Of a stretch of DNA of 64,000 bases, positions 45,490 to 55,793 are shown in pieces. Source of the stretch: Qipengyuania aquimaris (lineage in GTDB: Bacteria; Pseudomonadota; Alphaproteobacteria; Sphingomonadales; Sphingomonadaceae); the NCBI RefSeq assembly GCF_009827445.1, contig NZ_WTYI01000001.1:1268381-1332380 (forward strand), in the 5' to 3' direction. The notes beneath the pieces are model-generated. The model saw nothing but the letters and a program-made list of their open reading frames with translations. It did not search any database and was not told where the DNA came from. Numbering within the stretch: position 1 is the stretch's first letter; every line of letters starts with the position of its first letter. The translations under genes and the position numbers were made by a program.

Positions 45490-46647
45490 TCAGCATGTCT
45501 CCAGCATTGCGCTTGCGCGCCGTCTCGCGTCCTCGTCGACGCGCAGCACCTCTTCGAGGGTCTGCGGCGCAGGCGGAAGCTCTGTTTCCGTAAGAACGCG
45601 CTCCACCATTAGCGCAATACGGCTGAACGGGATGTTACCTGCGAGGAATGCAGCCACAGCGACTTCGTTCGCAGCATTAAGCGTGCCAGGCGCCGCGCCG
45701 CCCGCCTGTGCAGCCTCCCTGGCCAAGCGCGTCGCGGGGAAGCGTTTTTCATCGGGCGCATGGAAGGTAAGTTCGCCGATAGCTGCGAGGTCGAGGGGAT
45801 CCATCGGCGTGTCCATGCGCGCGGGGTAAGCGAGACACGAGGCAATCGGGACCCGCATGTCGGACGGGCCGAGCTGCGCAAGCGTCGACCCGTCGCGGTA
45901 TTCTACCATCGAATGGATGACGCTCTGCGGGTGGACCACGATCCTGATCTTGTCGAGGCCAACCGGAAACAGGTGATGCGCTTCGATCAGCTCCAGCCCT
46001 TTGTTGAACATCGTGGCGCTGTCGACGCTGATCTTGGCGCCCATGTCCCAGTTCGGGTGAGCGATTGCCTGAGCGGGCGTTGCCTCATCCAGCTGGGCCT
46101 TGGACCATGTGCGAAGTGGACCGCCGCTTGCCGTCAGAGTGATGGTACGCACTTCCGCCAGCTTGCCGCCCCGGAGGCACTGGAAAATGGCATTGTGTTC
46201 GCTGTCGACAGGAAGCAGCGTAGCGCCGTGTTTCTCGACCGCGGCCGTCATCACCTCGCCTGCCGAAACGAGCGCTTCCTTATTGGCCAAGGCGACCGTG
46301 GTGCCCTGCTCGATCGCCGCCATCACGGGACCCAGTCCCGCGCAGCCGACAATTGCCGCCATCACGATATCCGCCGAGCGCGCCGAAGCTTCGCATAGGG
46401 CCCCTCTTCCCGCTGCAGCCTCGATTCCGGAACCGTCCAGTGCGTCTCTCAGCGCGCCGAGAAGATTATCCTGCGCAATTACAGCGAGGTCGGCATCGAA
46501 TTCCCGGGCCAGCTTGGCCAATTCTTCGACATTGGAATGGGCGGTAAGAGCGACGACGCGCCAATCGGCGCGATTGCGACGGATCAGATCGAGAGTGGAC
46601 ACACCGACCGAACCGGTAGCGCCGAGAACCGAAATCGACCTTGTCAT
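45490..46647 (-). CDS. dxr: 1-deoxy-D-xylulose-5-phosphate reductoisomerase
   Basis: Second enzyme of the MEP isoprenoid pathway, 385 residues, NADPH-dependent. The nucleotide-binding GATGSVGVSTLD is at residues 9-20; the metal- and substrate-binding motif VDSEHNAIFQCL lies near 150, and DMRVPIA and LNAANEVAVAAFL follow. It overlaps the cdsA stop by ATGA. Confidence 0.97.
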   Translation of the reverse strand: MTRSISVLGATGSVGVSTLDLIRRNRADWRVVALTAHSNVEELAKLAREFDADLAVIAQDNLLGALRDALDGSGIEAAAGRGALCEASARSADIVMAAIVGCAGLGPVMAAIEQGTTVALANKEALVSAGEVMTAAVEKHGATLLPVDSEHNAIFQCLRGGKLAEVRTITLTASGGPLRTWSKAQLDEATPAQAIAHPNWDMGAKISVDSATMFNKGLELIEAHHLFPVGLDKIRIVVHPQSVIHSMVEYRDGSTLAQLGPSDMRVPIASCLAYPARMDTPMDPLDLAAIGELTFHAPDEKRFPATRLAREAAQAGGAAPGTLNAANEVAVAAFLAGNIPFSRIALMVERVLTETELPPAPQTLEEVLRVDEDARRRASAMLETC

Positions 46648-47381
46648 GCAGCGGAACCGAGGACGAAGCCCGCGATTAGCACCACGGGAATGATGCCATC
46701 TGTCCGGTCGAATACGCCTCCGTGGCCCGGAATCAGGTGCGAGCTGTCCTTCACCCCGGCTTTGCGCTTGAGCCAGCTTTCGAGGAAATCGCCTGCCTGG
46801 GCAGCGACAGCAAGCGCGAGGCCCATCAACGCGATGGTGCCCACTTCGTTCATGTCGAAGCCCATCGTCGTCGGCCCGCTAACCTGACGTGCCGAGAAAT
46901 AAATGAACAGGGCCAGCCAAAGACTGGCGCCGACGACGCCGCCGAGTAGCCCGGCCCATGTCTTGGAAGGGCTGATCGAAGGCGCAATCTTCGGCCCGCC
47001 GATCGTGCGTCCGAAGAAGAAGGCGAATGTGTCGATCGCTATGACCGTCCCAACAATGCCGACCACGAGGCCGGGCGGCATCCGCGTAAGGACAAATCCG
47101 GCGAGCCCAATGTATAGTGCGCCCGCCAGGATGGCAGCCAGCCGGTAAGGCACATTGGTCGTGGCCTTCACGACAAGCAGGATGAACTCGACGAAGGTGG
47201 CGAGCACCACTGCAGCGATGAACCAGTCAAGCCATGGGTCGCCGGCAACCAGAGCTGCAACAGCGATGGCGACCATGACGGCAGCCGAGATCAGGCGCTT
47301 GGGCAGGTCCGCATTCTTCTTCGGCTTTGGATCACCGTCCACCAAATCGTCTCTCCCGTCCCGCAAACTGGTCCAGCGCAT
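46644..47381 (-). CDS. cdsA: Phosphatidate cytidylyltransferase
   Basis: Makes CDP-diacylglycerol, precursor for all phospholipids including those made by pgsA and pssA in this window; about 245 residues, polytopic membrane protein. The CdsA signature is present: SISPSKTWAGLLGGVVG and the C-terminal HGGVFDRTDGIIP. The ATG at 47381 overlaps uppS by 50 bp; a GTG at 47342, just past the uppS stop and preceded by GGGAGAG, is an alternative start giving 232 residues. The first 13 residues of the longer form look non-family. Confidence 0.93.
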   Translation of the reverse strand: MRWTSLRDGRDDLVDGDPKPKKNADLPKRLISAAVMVAIAVAALVAGDPWLDWFIAAVVLATFVEFILLVVKATTNVPYRLAAILAGALYIGLAGFVLTRMPPGLVVGIVGTVIAIDTFAFFFGRTIGGPKIAPSISPSKTWAGLLGGVVGASLWLALFIYFSARQVSGPTTMGFDMNEVGTIALMGLALAVAAQAGDFLESWLKRKAGVKDSSHLIPGHGGVFDRTDGIIPVVLIAGFVLGSAA

Positions 47382-48018
47382 CCTTCAGGTGCGCAGGTGT
47401 GAAGTCGGGCCATAACACATCCGTGAACAGCATTTCCGCATAGGCCGCCTGCCACAAGAGAAAATTGGAAAGACGCACCTCTCCACTGGTGCGGATCAGC
47501 AGGTCGAGAGGCGGCAAGTCTGCTGTAAAGAGGTTGGCAGCGATGCTCTCTTCATTGATTTCGCCTACCTGGGCAGCCTTTCGCGCTGCCTGGACAATTT
47601 CCGCGTGCGCCCCGTAATTCAATGCGACCGCCAAGGTCCGTGATCCGTGCGCAGTCTTATCGAGCGCATCCTCGAGCATTTCGACGATGTCAGGCGCAAG
47701 TTCCTGCCAGTCGCCGACAATCTTCAGTTTGACATCATTGGCAATGAATTCTGGCAAGTCCGACTTTATGAACTTGCGCATCAAATTCATAAGGTCATCG
47801 ACCTCTTCCTCGGGCCGCTTCCAATTTTCACTGCTGAAAGCGTAGAGCGTCAGGCACTCGATTTCGGTGTCCTTGAGGCTGCGCACCAGCTCTCGCACGG
47901 CCTCGACGCCCTTGCGGTGGCCCATGACCCGCGGCAAGTGCTTGCGCTTCGCCCAACGTCCATTGCCGTCCATGATGATGGCGACATGGCGCGCGATCTT
48001 GTCGTGGCTGTCAGCCAT
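47332..48018 (-). CDS. uppS: Undecaprenyl diphosphate synthase
   Basis: Cis-prenyltransferase making the C55 lipid carrier for peptidoglycan and polysaccharides, 228 residues. The catalytic Asp is in IIMDGNGRWAKRK near residue 16; LTLYAFSSENWKRP and RTSGEVRLSNFLLWQ are the other conserved blocks. It lies between frr and cdsA in the standard order. Confidence 0.97.
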   Translation of the reverse strand: MADSHDKIARHVAIIMDGNGRWAKRKHLPRVMGHRKGVEAVRELVRSLKDTEIECLTLYAFSSENWKRPEEEVDDLMNLMRKFIKSDLPEFIANDVKLKIVGDWQELAPDIVEMLEDALDKTAHGSRTLAVALNYGAHAEIVQAARKAAQVGEINEESIAANLFTADLPPLDLLIRTSGEVRLSNFLLWQAAYAEMLFTDVLWPDFTPAHLKDALDQFAGRERRFGGR

Positions 48019-48054
48019 AGGTTCTCATCCGAGAGGCAGCAGACCTTGCGGGCC

Positions 48055-48612
48055 TCACTGCGTCATGATTTCCTTTTCCTTGGCCTGGGCCGTCTGGTCG
48101 GCCTCGCCAACGTACTTGTCGGTGAGCTTCTGGACCTCTTCCTCGGAGCGCTTGCGCTCGTCCTCCGAGATTTCCTTCTTCTTTTCGTCTTCCTTGAGCG
48201 CTTCCATGCCGTCGCGGCGCACATTGCGGATGGCGATCTTGGACTGTTCTGCATATTGGCCCGCGAGCTTGGCGAGGTCCTTGCGGCGTTCTTCGGTAAG
48301 ATCGGGCATCGGCAGGCGAACGTTCTGCCCGTCGATCATCGGATTGAGACCGAGGTTGGCCTTGGCAATACCCTTCTCGACCGCAGTGACATTGGCCTTG
48401 TCCCAAACCTGCACGCTCAGCATGCGCGGCTCCGGGGCGGACACCGTCGCGACCTGGTTCAGCGGCATCATCGAGCCATAGACTTCGACCACGACAGGAT
48501 CGAGAAGGCTCGTGTTCGCGCGGCCGGTCCGCAGGCCCGAAAGATCGCCCTTCAGGCTGTCGATAGCGCCCTGCATGCGGCGTTCGATATCGGCTTTGTC
48601 GTATTTGGCCAT
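48055..48612 (-). CDS. frr: Ribosome recycling factor
   Basis: Splits post-termination ribosomes with EF-G; 185 residues, a three-helix bundle. The sequence has the expected [15 protein letters not shown], a central domain ([18 protein letters not shown]) and the C-terminal long helix rich in K/E. It lies 29 bp downstream of pyrH. Confidence 0.97.
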   Translation of the reverse strand: MAKYDKADIERRMQGAIDSLKGDLSGLRTGRANTSLLDPVVVEVYGSMMPLNQVATVSAPEPRMLSVQVWDKANVTAVEKGIAKANLGLNPMIDGQNVRLPMPDLTEERRKDLAKLAGQYAEQSKIAIRNVRRDGMEALKEDEKKKEISEDERKRSEEEVQKLTDKYVGEADQTAQAKEKEIMTQ

Positions 48613-48641
48613 GATGGCTTCCTCGTCTCTCTTCGTTTCTT

Positions 48642-49367
48642 TTATGCGGTATGATCGGTGACGACGGTCTGTACGCCGTTGCCCGAAAGGACTTTGGCGA
48701 CATTGCCCTTCTCGCGGATCGAGAAGACCACGATCGGGATATCATTGTCGCGACAGAGCGCTACTGCGCTGGCATCCATGACCTTCAGATCATCTGCCAG
48801 AACCTTGCCGTAACTCACGGTTTCGTAACGCGTCGCGTCGGGGTTCTTCTTGGGATCGCTGTCGTAAATGCCATCGACGCTCGTGCCCTTGAGCAATGCG
48901 TCGCAATTCATCTCTGCAGCGCGCAGTGCCGCACCGCTATCGGTAGTGAAATAGGGTGCGCCCACGCCAGCGGCGAAGATCACGATACGACCTTTCTCGA
49001 GGTGACGCTCTGCGCGGCGGCGGATGACCGGTTCACAGACCTGATCCATCTGCACCGCGCTCTGCACGCGGGTCTGCACGCCAAGCTGTTCAAGCGCGCT
49101 CTGCATCGCGAGCGCGTTCATTACCGTCGCAAGCATGCCCATGTAGTCGGCCTGAGCCCGGTCCATGCCCTGCGCCGCACCTGCCATGCCGCGAAAGATG
49201 TTACCGCCGCCGATCACAAGGCATATCTCAAGCCCGGTGTCCTTGGCCGCTTTCACTTCCTTGGCAAGCTCCAGCACGAAGGCCGGATCGATCCCGAACT
49301 GCTGGTCCCCCATCAACACCTCGCCCGAAAGCTTCAGAAGGACGCGGTTCATCTTGGGGAGGGTCAT
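48642..49367 (-). CDS. pyrH: UMP kinase
   Basis: Phosphorylates UMP to UDP, 241 residues, amino-acid-kinase fold. Conserved motifs are [16 protein letters not shown] near the N-terminus, [10 protein letters not shown], and [18 protein letters not shown]. It is the third gene of the rpsB-tsf-pyrH-frr set. Between it and tsf lies an oppositely oriented membrane gene at 49491-50288, which is unusual for this cluster. Confidence 0.97.
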   Translation of the reverse strand: MTLPKMNRVLLKLSGEVLMGDQQFGIDPAFVLELAKEVKAAKDTGLEICLVIGGGNIFRGMAGAAQGMDRAQADYMGMLATVMNALAMQSALEQLGVQTRVQSAVQMDQVCEPVIRRRAERHLEKGRIVIFAAGVGAPYFTTDSGAALRAAEMNCDALLKGTSVDGIYDSDPKKNPDATRYETVSYGKVLADDLKVMDASAVALCRDNDIPIVVFSIREKGNVAKVLSGNGVQTVVTDHTA

Positions 49368-49490
49368 GCGGGATATTCTCGATTATGGGGTTTGGGGGTC
49401 CTTAGCCATGAAGCGCCGGACTCGCAAAGGGAAAGGCGAGCCCCGGAAGACTGTCAAGGAACGCTCCCGCCGACCTGCCGTTACCGGTTG

Positions 49491-50288
49491 ATGACCATTC
49501 GATCACAAAATCCCGTATCGCAACGTAGCGCTTGGCAGCGAATTGCGATCATCGTGGCCGTTGCCCTTCAGATCGGCTCTACCTTCCTGCCCAGTCTTGG
49601 CGTGGGAGAGCCGATAGGAAGCCGTTCCGATGCGGAGCGCACCTTGATTACGCCTGCTGGCTGGGCATTCGCCATTTGGGGTCCGCTGTACTTCGGCTCG
49701 GTCGTGTTCGCCGCCTACCAGGCACTACCGTCCCAGAAGACGAACGCCTTGCTTGGAAAGATCGGTTGGTATGCGGCAGCAGCCTTTTTCGGGAACGGCC
49801 TGTGGGCGCTCTACACCCAGTTGAACAGGCTGGACGCTGTGTCCGTCCTGATCATCGCAAGTGTGCTTTCCTGCCTGCTGGTCATTTACCGGACCTTCGT
49901 GCGACTGGACCGGGAGTTCACGGTCGCGGAACGCTGGATAGTGATGCTTCCGCTCAGCGCTCTTGCCGCCTGGCTGACCGCAGCCACCATCGTGAATGTT
50001 TCAGCCGCCCTGCAAACCTACGGCGTGGGCGGACCCTGGCCCGAAGCGACAGTCGGGGCGGCAATCGTGGCGATCGGGGGGATCATCGCCTCCCTTGCGA
50101 TTTGGCGCGGTCGAGGAAACCCGGTCTACGCGCTGGTGTTCCTGTGGGCGCTGTTCGCAATTTATTCGGCCGGGGGGCAAGCCGCACCGTCGATAGCCTA
50201 CGCGACGATCGCAGCAGGCCTGCTGGTGATCCTTGCCACCGCCTACAAATTGCGACTTTCCGAAAACAGGCGGCGCTGGTTCGGCTGA
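49491..50288 (+). CDS. TspO/MBR-related polytopic membrane protein
   Basis: A 265-residue integral membrane protein with about seven or eight hydrophobic segments. TPAGWAFAIWGPLYFG and the tryptophans near WALYTQLNRLD resemble the tryptophan-rich sensory protein/TspO-like group; the match is by pattern only and the ligand is unknown. The ATG at 49491 has no strong ribosome-binding site; the longer open frame upstream overlaps pyrH and is not used. It is inserted on the opposite strand between tsf and pyrH. Confidence 0.7.
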   Translation: MTIRSQNPVSQRSAWQRIAIIVAVALQIGSTFLPSLGVGEPIGSRSDAERTLITPAGWAFAIWGPLYFGSVVFAAYQALPSQKTNALLGKIGWYAAAAFFGNGLWALYTQLNRLDAVSVLIIASVLSCLLVIYRTFVRLDREFTVAERWIVMLPLSALAAWLTAATIVNVSAALQTYGVGGPWPEATVGAAIVAIGGIIASLAIWRGRGNPVYALVFLWALFAIYSAGGQAAPSIAYATIAAGLLVILATAYKLRLSENRRRWFG

Positions 50289-50310
50289 TCCGCTCTGCAA
50301 AAAATAAAAC

Positions 50311-50340
50311 GGCCGCCGAACCGAGAGGTCCGGCGGCCGC
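50311..50340 (-). terminator. Rho-independent terminator after tsf
   Basis: The minus strand carries CGGCCGCCG and CGGCGGCCG arms around a 12-base loop, followed by TTTTATTTTTTG. It lies 26 bases after the tsf stop, ending the rpsB-tsf transcript and isolating it from pyrH-frr. Confidence 0.88.
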
Positions 50341-50365
50341 TTGTTAGCCTTCGGGAAGGAAGCGC

Positions 50366-51292
50366 TTAGCCGCCGACAGCAGCAGCCACTTCGGCTGCGA
50401 AGTCGGTTTCTTCCTTTTCGATGCCTTCGCCGAGCTGGAAGCGGACATAGTCCACCAGTTCGACTTTGGCGCCGACGTCCTTGCCAGCCTGTTCGACGAC
50501 CTGTGCGATCGGCGTCTTGTTGTCGATCACGTAGATCTGGCTGAGGAGCGCGTTTTCCTTGGCGTATTTGTTGACCGCGCCTTCCACCATCTTTTCCTGG
50601 ACGTTTTCGGGCTTGCCGCTTTCGGCAGCCTTTTCCTGGGCGATGGCACGTTCGCGAGCGATCACGTCGGCGTCGAGACCGTCAGCGGTCAGCGCCTGCG
50701 GGAAGGCTGCGGCGATGTGCATGCCGAGCTTCTTGCCCAGCTCTTCGAGCTTGGCCTTGTCGCCTTCGCTTTCGAGGGCGACCAGCACGCCGATCTTGCC
50801 GAGGTCGGGAGCGACAGCATTGTGCATGTAAGGCACGATGACGCCGTTGGTGACCGAAACGGTCTTCATGCGACGGATCTGCTGGTTCTCGCCGATGGTG
50901 GCGACGTTGTCGGTCAGCTTGTCGGCGACGGTACCGCCTTCGGGGTAGTCGGCAGCCTTGAGGGCTTCGACATCATCACCGTCAACGCCCAGGGCGACTG
51001 CGGTGGTCTTGCGAACGAAGTCCTGGAACTTGTCGTTCTTTGCAACGAAGTCCGTTTCCGAGTTCACTTCGACGGCAACACCGCGAGTGCCTTCGACGGC
51101 AATGCCGACGAGACCTTCAGCCGCCGTACGGCTCGACTTCTTCTGGGCGGTGGCGAGGCCCTTGGCGCGCAGTGCGTCGACAGCGGCTTCGATATCGCCG
51201 TTCGATGCTTCAAGCGCCTTCTTGGCGTCCATCATGCCCGCGCCGGTCTTCTCGCGCAGGGCTTTCACGTCAGCGGCAGTGAATGCAGCCAT
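50366..51292 (-). CDS. tsf: Translation elongation factor Ts
   Basis: Guanine nucleotide exchange factor for EF-Tu, 308 residues. The N-terminal UBA-like module ([19 protein letters not shown]) and TDFVAKND are diagnostic. It follows rpsB after a 116-bp gap containing a stem-loop, and is terminated at 50311-50340. Confidence 0.98.
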   Translation of the reverse strand: MAAFTAADVKALREKTGAGMMDAKKALEASNGDIEAAVDALRAKGLATAQKKSSRTAAEGLVGIAVEGTRGVAVEVNSETDFVAKNDKFQDFVRKTTAVALGVDGDDVEALKAADYPEGGTVADKLTDNVATIGENQQIRRMKTVSVTNGVIVPYMHNAVAPDLGKIGVLVALESEGDKAKLEELGKKLGMHIAAAFPQALTADGLDADVIARERAIAQEKAAESGKPENVQEKMVEGAVNKYAKENALLSQIYVIDNKTPIAQVVEQAGKDVGAKVELVDYVRFQLGEGIEKEETDFAAEVAAAVGG

Positions 51293-51328
51293 GAGATTTT
51301 CCTTCTTGGTGTCTTTAATGCGTAGGCA

Positions 51329-51355
51329 CCGGGCCTGCTGTGTTCAGCGGCCCGG
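51329..51355 (-). other. Stem-loop between rpsB and tsf
   Basis: CCGGGCC pairs with GGCCCGG, with an inner GCTG/CAGC stem and a TGTT-like loop. No T run follows, so it is not a typical terminator; it may be an RNA-stability or partial-attenuation element between the two genes. Confidence 0.45.
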
Positions 51356-51408
51356 CGCATAGTTCGCTTGTGTGACGAGAGCATGGCGCCCCCGTCTCAC
51401 GGAAACGG

Positions 51409-52158
<750 letters not shown>

Positions 52159-52380
52159 GGTCATTTCCTTTCCGGTTGTACCTCTGGAAGGCTGGAACCC
52201 GTGGTGCGGTATGTCCCGCGCCGGGCACCGGTATGAGCGCCTTCCATGTGGATTTGCCCGCCCTTTCAAGCAGCCCGAATTGGCCGAATCTCAAGCGAAC
52301 GGCGCGCCTTTAGCGGGGTTTTCCGGCGAAAGCCAGACTCGATTCATCGCAAAAAACGGGAATCCTGGCGCGAAAAGCGC

Positions 52381-52409
52381 TTGACAGGCGAGAACAAAAC
52401 GGGAACATT
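52381..52409 (+). promoter_or_regulatory. Promoter with exact LexA (SOS) box in its spacer
   Basis: A perfect -35 box TTGACA (52381-52386) is followed after 17 bases by a weak -10-like AACATT (52404-52409). Inside lies GAAC-N7-GAAC (52392-52406), the exact reverse complement of the alphaproteobacterial LexA site GTTC-N7-GTTC. LexA bound here would cover the promoter. It reads towards the small membrane protein at 52512, 103 bases away. Confidence 0.75.
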
Positions 52410-52511
52410 GTTCTCATCGCCGGAACTCCCGGCGGGCATTAGGGGTTTTCCCGTAGAATTACCCGGTCTGTCAACAGGTTTATCGACAGGGCACGGGGAG
52501 GAGATAATCGG

Positions 52512-52751
52512 ATGTTCGCACTGTTCCTCACTGCCGTCTTCGCCATCGCTGCAATCGCCGCGCTGGCAGTGCTCGCCGATAGCGGACTGCGCTGGTGGTC
52601 CGCTTTCGGTCAGCTGCGGCACCGCCTCAAGCTGCCGACCGAAGTCGAGTTTTGCGAAAGTGGAATGCGTCCGGCGATCACACACGGCGGCTTTACCCGC
52701 CCGGGTCGCGCCCGCCCTGCTACGCGCCAGTCGGTGCGCTGCGCCGCCTGA
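52512..52751 (+). CDS. Small SOS-type single-pass membrane protein, unknown function
   Basis: A 79-residue protein with a strong GGAGGAG ribosome-binding site. Residues 1-22 form one hydrophobic segment (FALFLTAVFAIAAIAALAVLA), followed by a basic, arginine-rich tail of about 55 residues. No family is recognised. It lies downstream of a promoter carrying a LexA box, so it is expected to be induced by DNA damage. By size and topology it resembles the Caulobacter division inhibitors SidA (29 residues, SOS-induced) and DidA (71 residues); sequence similarity is not claimed. Its last 32 bases overlap the convergent pssA end. Confidence 0.7.
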   Translation: MFALFLTAVFAIAAIAALAVLADSGLRWWSAFGQLRHRLKLPTEVEFCESGMRPAITHGGFTRPGRARPATRQSVRCAA

Positions 52752-53562
52752 TCCGCGAATACCGCATCAATGTGTACGGCAGCAGCAAGAGATAGCCGAC
52801 ACCAATAGCACTGAGCGTCCACCACGGCTCCACGAGCAGGGCCGCGAATAGCAGGCCGACAAAGGCCAAGACCCATAATCTGATCCCCCGGCGCGGCCTC
52901 AACGAAGTCCAGCTGGGCGTCGCCATGCTCGAAATCATCAGCACCGCCACTGCTAGGAGCCAAGGACCGACCACGATCGGAGTCCGGAATATGTCGAGGT
53001 CGGTCGCCGACCAGATGAAAAACGGCAGGAAGGCGAGACCTGCCCCCATCGGCGCCGGAACCCCTGTCAGGAAGCCGAGCGACTTATGCGGCTGCTCCTG
53101 CATGTCGATCTGGGCGTTAAATCGCGCCAGTCGCAAGGCGCAACAGATCGCAAGCGCGAGAGCTGCGAACCAGCCCAGGCGCGGCTCTGCCGACAAGGAC
53201 CATAGATAGATGATGATCGCCGGTGCGGTGCCGAAGCTGAGCGAATCCGCGAGGCTGTCGAGCTCTGCGCCGAAGCGTGACTGGGCGTTGAGAGCGCGTG
53301 CTATACGCCCGTCCATGCCATCCAGCAGGCCTGCCACGATGATCGCGATTGCTGCAGCCGCCCATTGTTCGGAAATTGCGAAGCGGATCCCGGTCAGTCC
53401 CGAACAGAGCGCGGCTGCCGTGATTGCGTTGGGCGCCATGGCCCTTAGCGAAAGTCCGCGTGACTTCCCCATTACGGGCTTTTCATCCTCGGCAGCCTTC
53501 GGACCCAGTCGAGCGCGTTCTTCGTACTGGCGATGGGGATCGGCTTCTTCGGGCTGGCTCAA
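52720..53562 (-). CDS. pssA: CDP-diacylglycerol-serine O-phosphatidyltransferase
   Basis: Phosphatidylserine synthase of the membrane CDP-alcohol phosphatidyltransferase type, 280 residues. The motif D-G-x2-A-R-x8-G-x3-D-x3-D is complete with Asp84, Arg89, Gly98, Asp102 and Asp106. The hydrophilic N-terminus (about 40 residues) precedes several membrane segments. Its start overlaps the psd stop by ATGA; together they make phosphatidylethanolamine. Confidence 0.95.
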   Translation of the reverse strand: MSQPEEADPHRQYEERARLGPKAAEDEKPVMGKSRGLSLRAMAPNAITAAALCSGLTGIRFAISEQWAAAAIAIIVAGLLDGMDGRIARALNAQSRFGAELDSLADSLSFGTAPAIIIYLWSLSAEPRLGWFAALALAICCALRLARFNAQIDMQEQPHKSLGFLTGVPAPMGAGLAFLPFFIWSATDLDIFRTPIVVGPWLLAVAVLMISSMATPSWTSLRPRRGIRLWVLAFVGLLFAALLVEPWWTLSAIGVGYLLLLPYTLMRYSRIRRRSAPTGA

Positions 53563-54308
53563 TGCGACACTCCTTCAAGCAGGCGCTGCGAACCGATCTC
53601 GGCGAGGACGGTTTCCCCGGCGACGACCCTTTGCCCGAGCATGACGCGCGACGACGTTCCCTTGGGAAGGTAAACGTCGACGCGGCTGCCGAACCGTATG
53701 AGCCCCACTCTCTGACCAACGCCCAGTGTGTCCCCCGGTTTCACGAAGGGTACGATGCGACGCGCGACCAAACCGGCAATCTGCGTGAACCCCACGCAGA
53801 CACCGTCGCTCCGCTCTACCAGGATGTGCTGCCGCTCGTTCTCGTCGCTCGCCTTGTCGAGTTCTGCTTTCAGGAACTGGCCGGGGACATAGACCAGCCG
53901 CTGGACCATGCCTGCAATGGGCGTCCGATTAATGTGAACGTCGAAGACTGACATGAAGATCGACACGCGGATTGTCGGCTCGTCGCTTAGGCAGGGAAGA
54001 CCGTGACCGTCATCGACCACCAGTTCGCGCGGTGGATTGACCTCTGTGATCTGGACAATGCGCCCGTCGGCCGGAGATACAATGGCGTCGGTATCCTGCG
54101 GGACGACCCTTTCGGGATCGCGGAAAAACGCGAATATGCCGAGCGACAGGAAAGCCATCGGCCATGCCAGCGTTTCCCACGCGAACATAGCGAACAGCAA
54201 GGAGATGCCGAGCGCTGCGATGCCGAATTTCCGGCCCTCCGGATGGATCGCGGGCAGCCCCCACTGGGCTTCGCCGCGGCCCTGGCTGTCGAGTAGATCA
54301 CCTGCCAT
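53559..54308 (-). CDS. psd: Phosphatidylserine decarboxylase
   Basis: Pyruvoyl-dependent decarboxylase making phosphatidylethanolamine; 249 residues, the short archaeal/alphaproteobacterial form. The self-cleavage site is Gly207-Ser208 in LIRFGSRVD; the conserved SPADGRI (residues 78-84) and DVHINR (123-128) provide the other active-site residues. Membrane segments lie at about 29-62. It is the first gene of the psd-pssA pair. Confidence 0.93.
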   Translation of the reverse strand: MAGDLLDSQGRGEAQWGLPAIHPEGRKFGIAALGISLLFAMFAWETLAWPMAFLSLGIFAFFRDPERVVPQDTDAIVSPADGRIVQITEVNPPRELVVDDGHGLPCLSDEPTIRVSIFMSVFDVHINRTPIAGMVQRLVYVPGQFLKAELDKASDENERQHILVERSDGVCVGFTQIAGLVARRIVPFVKPGDTLGVGQRVGLIRFGSRVDVYLPKGTSSRVMLGQRVVAGETVLAEIGSQRLLEGVSH

Positions 54309-54349
54309 GTGCGTGGGCCTAGGCGCTGATCGCGCCGCTCACAACCCGC

Positions 54350-55492
54350 CTAGCCTGCCTTGCGCACGAAAACGGTGCCGGCAGAGTACCCTGCGCCGAA
54401 GCTGCAGATCAGGCCCGTGTCGCCCTCTTCCAGGTCCTCGCTGTGCAAGTGGAAGGCGATGATCGAGCCGGCACTCGACGTATTGCCGTAGGTGTCGAGC
54501 ACGGTGGGGCTTTCGTCCTCGTTCGCTTCATGGCCGAGGACCCGATGCGCAATAAGGCGATTCATTCCCGTATTCGCCTGGTGCAGCCACAGGCGGCGCA
54601 GCGCTGTCGGATCGATATCAAGCCGCCCAGCTTCGTCGACGATCATCTGCGCGACCATCGGCACGACTTCCTTGAAGACCTTGCGGCCTTCCTGGACGAA
54701 CAATTTGTCCGGTCCGCCCGCATCTTCGGGGTAGGCGCGGTTGAGGAAGCCGAAGTTGTTGCGAATGTTGTTCGAGAACACCGTTTTCAGCTTGGTGCCC
54801 AGGATATCCCAGTGCTGCGCAGGAGCAATGGCGGCATCTTCGACCAGCACAGCCGTGGCGACGTCGCCAAAGATGAAATGGCTGTCGCGATCGCGCCAGT
54901 TGAGGTGGCCGCTGGTGATTTCCGGGCTGACCACGAGCACGCTCTTGGCGTTTCCGGCGCGAATGTAATCGGCGGCGGTCTGGATGCCAAAGGTCGCGGA
55001 AGAGCACGCGACATTCATATCGAAGCCGAACCCGTCGATGCCCAGCGCCTGCTGGATCTCGATCGCCATTGCCGGATAGGGGCGCTCCATATTCGAGGCT
55101 GCGCACAAAACAGCGTCGACGTCCTCGGGCTTGCGCCCTGCCCGCTCGAGCGCGTCGCGGGCCGCCTTGACGCCGATTTCAGCGAGGATGGACAATTCTT
55201 CGTTGGAACGCTGAGGCCAGCGCGGCGCCATCACATCGGGATCGAGAACCGGCTCTTTCGCCATCACGTGGCGCGCCTTGATGCCGCTCGCCTTTTCGAT
55301 GAATTCGACCGAACTTTCCGTCAACGGCTCCATGTCACCCGAAGCGATCGCATCGGCATTCGCTTCGTTGTGGCGGCGCACATACTCGTTGAAGCTGGCG
55401 ACCAGCTCTTCGTTGGTGATGCTTTCGGCGGGGGTGAACAATCCGGTCGAGGAAATGACGGGTCGACCGGTCATCTGGATATGCTGAGTCAT
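54350..55492 (-). CDS. 3-oxoacyl-ACP synthase III-like condensing enzyme
   Basis: A 380-residue thiolase-fold KAS III-like enzyme from the ATG at 55492. The catalytic Cys163 is in NVACSSATFG; His is expected in LWLHQANTGMN and Asn in LDTYGNTSSAG. It is longer than housekeeping FabH (about 320), with an N-terminal insertion of about 40 residues, matching the group that primes unusual long-chain or aryl-polyene/ladderane-like condensation. The open frame extends upstream to 55852 but runs through tRNA-Tyr, so that part is not coding. The substrate is uncertain. Confidence 0.88.
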   Translation of the reverse strand: MTQHIQMTGRPVISSTGLFTPAESITNEELVASFNEYVRRHNEANADAIASGDMEPLTESSVEFIEKASGIKARHVMAKEPVLDPDVMAPRWPQRSNEELSILAEIGVKAARDALERAGRKPEDVDAVLCAASNMERPYPAMAIEIQQALGIDGFGFDMNVACSSATFGIQTAADYIRAGNAKSVLVVSPEITSGHLNWRDRDSHFIFGDVATAVLVEDAAIAPAQHWDILGTKLKTVFSNNIRNNFGFLNRAYPEDAGGPDKLFVQEGRKVFKEVVPMVAQMIVDEAGRLDIDPTALRRLWLHQANTGMNRLIAHRVLGHEANEDESPTVLDTYGNTSSAGSIIAFHLHSEDLEEGDTGLICSFGAGYSAGTVFVRKAG

Positions 55493-55565
55493 GCCCGCGT
55501 GCCTAGGCCCGGCCAAGCTGGCTCGCAAGAGAGTTGCACAATGAAATACTGGGGGTGAGAGCCGG

Positions 55566-55651
55566 TGGTGGACAGGGCTGGATTCGAACCAGCGTACGCT
55601 TGCGCGGGCAGATTTACAGTCTGCTGCCTTTAACCACTCGGCCACCTGTCC
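55566..55651 (-). tRNA. tRNA-Tyr (GTA)
   Basis: Class II tRNA on the minus strand, 86 nt: acceptor GGACAGG paired with CCTGTCC, anticodon stem AGACT/ATCTG region with anticodon GTA, long variable arm (CCGCGCAAGCG), T-arm GGTTCGAATCC, discriminator A, and encoded CCA (55566-55568). Confidence 0.97.
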
Positions 55652-55793
55652 ACACGGGCTCGCCTGTTCTCTTCTCAGAGATATAACGTCGGAAACCCCT
55701 TGGGGTCCCTGCCGAGAGGCGCCCCTTTGGCGAAGCGACGCTTGCCTGTCAATGCCCTCACTGGCAGGAGCGCAGCCCAAGCCGAAATACAGG

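Noticed and set aside
52165-52269. Longer rpsB start
   Set aside because: Extra residues are not uS2-like, and the ribosome-binding site is spaced for 52158.
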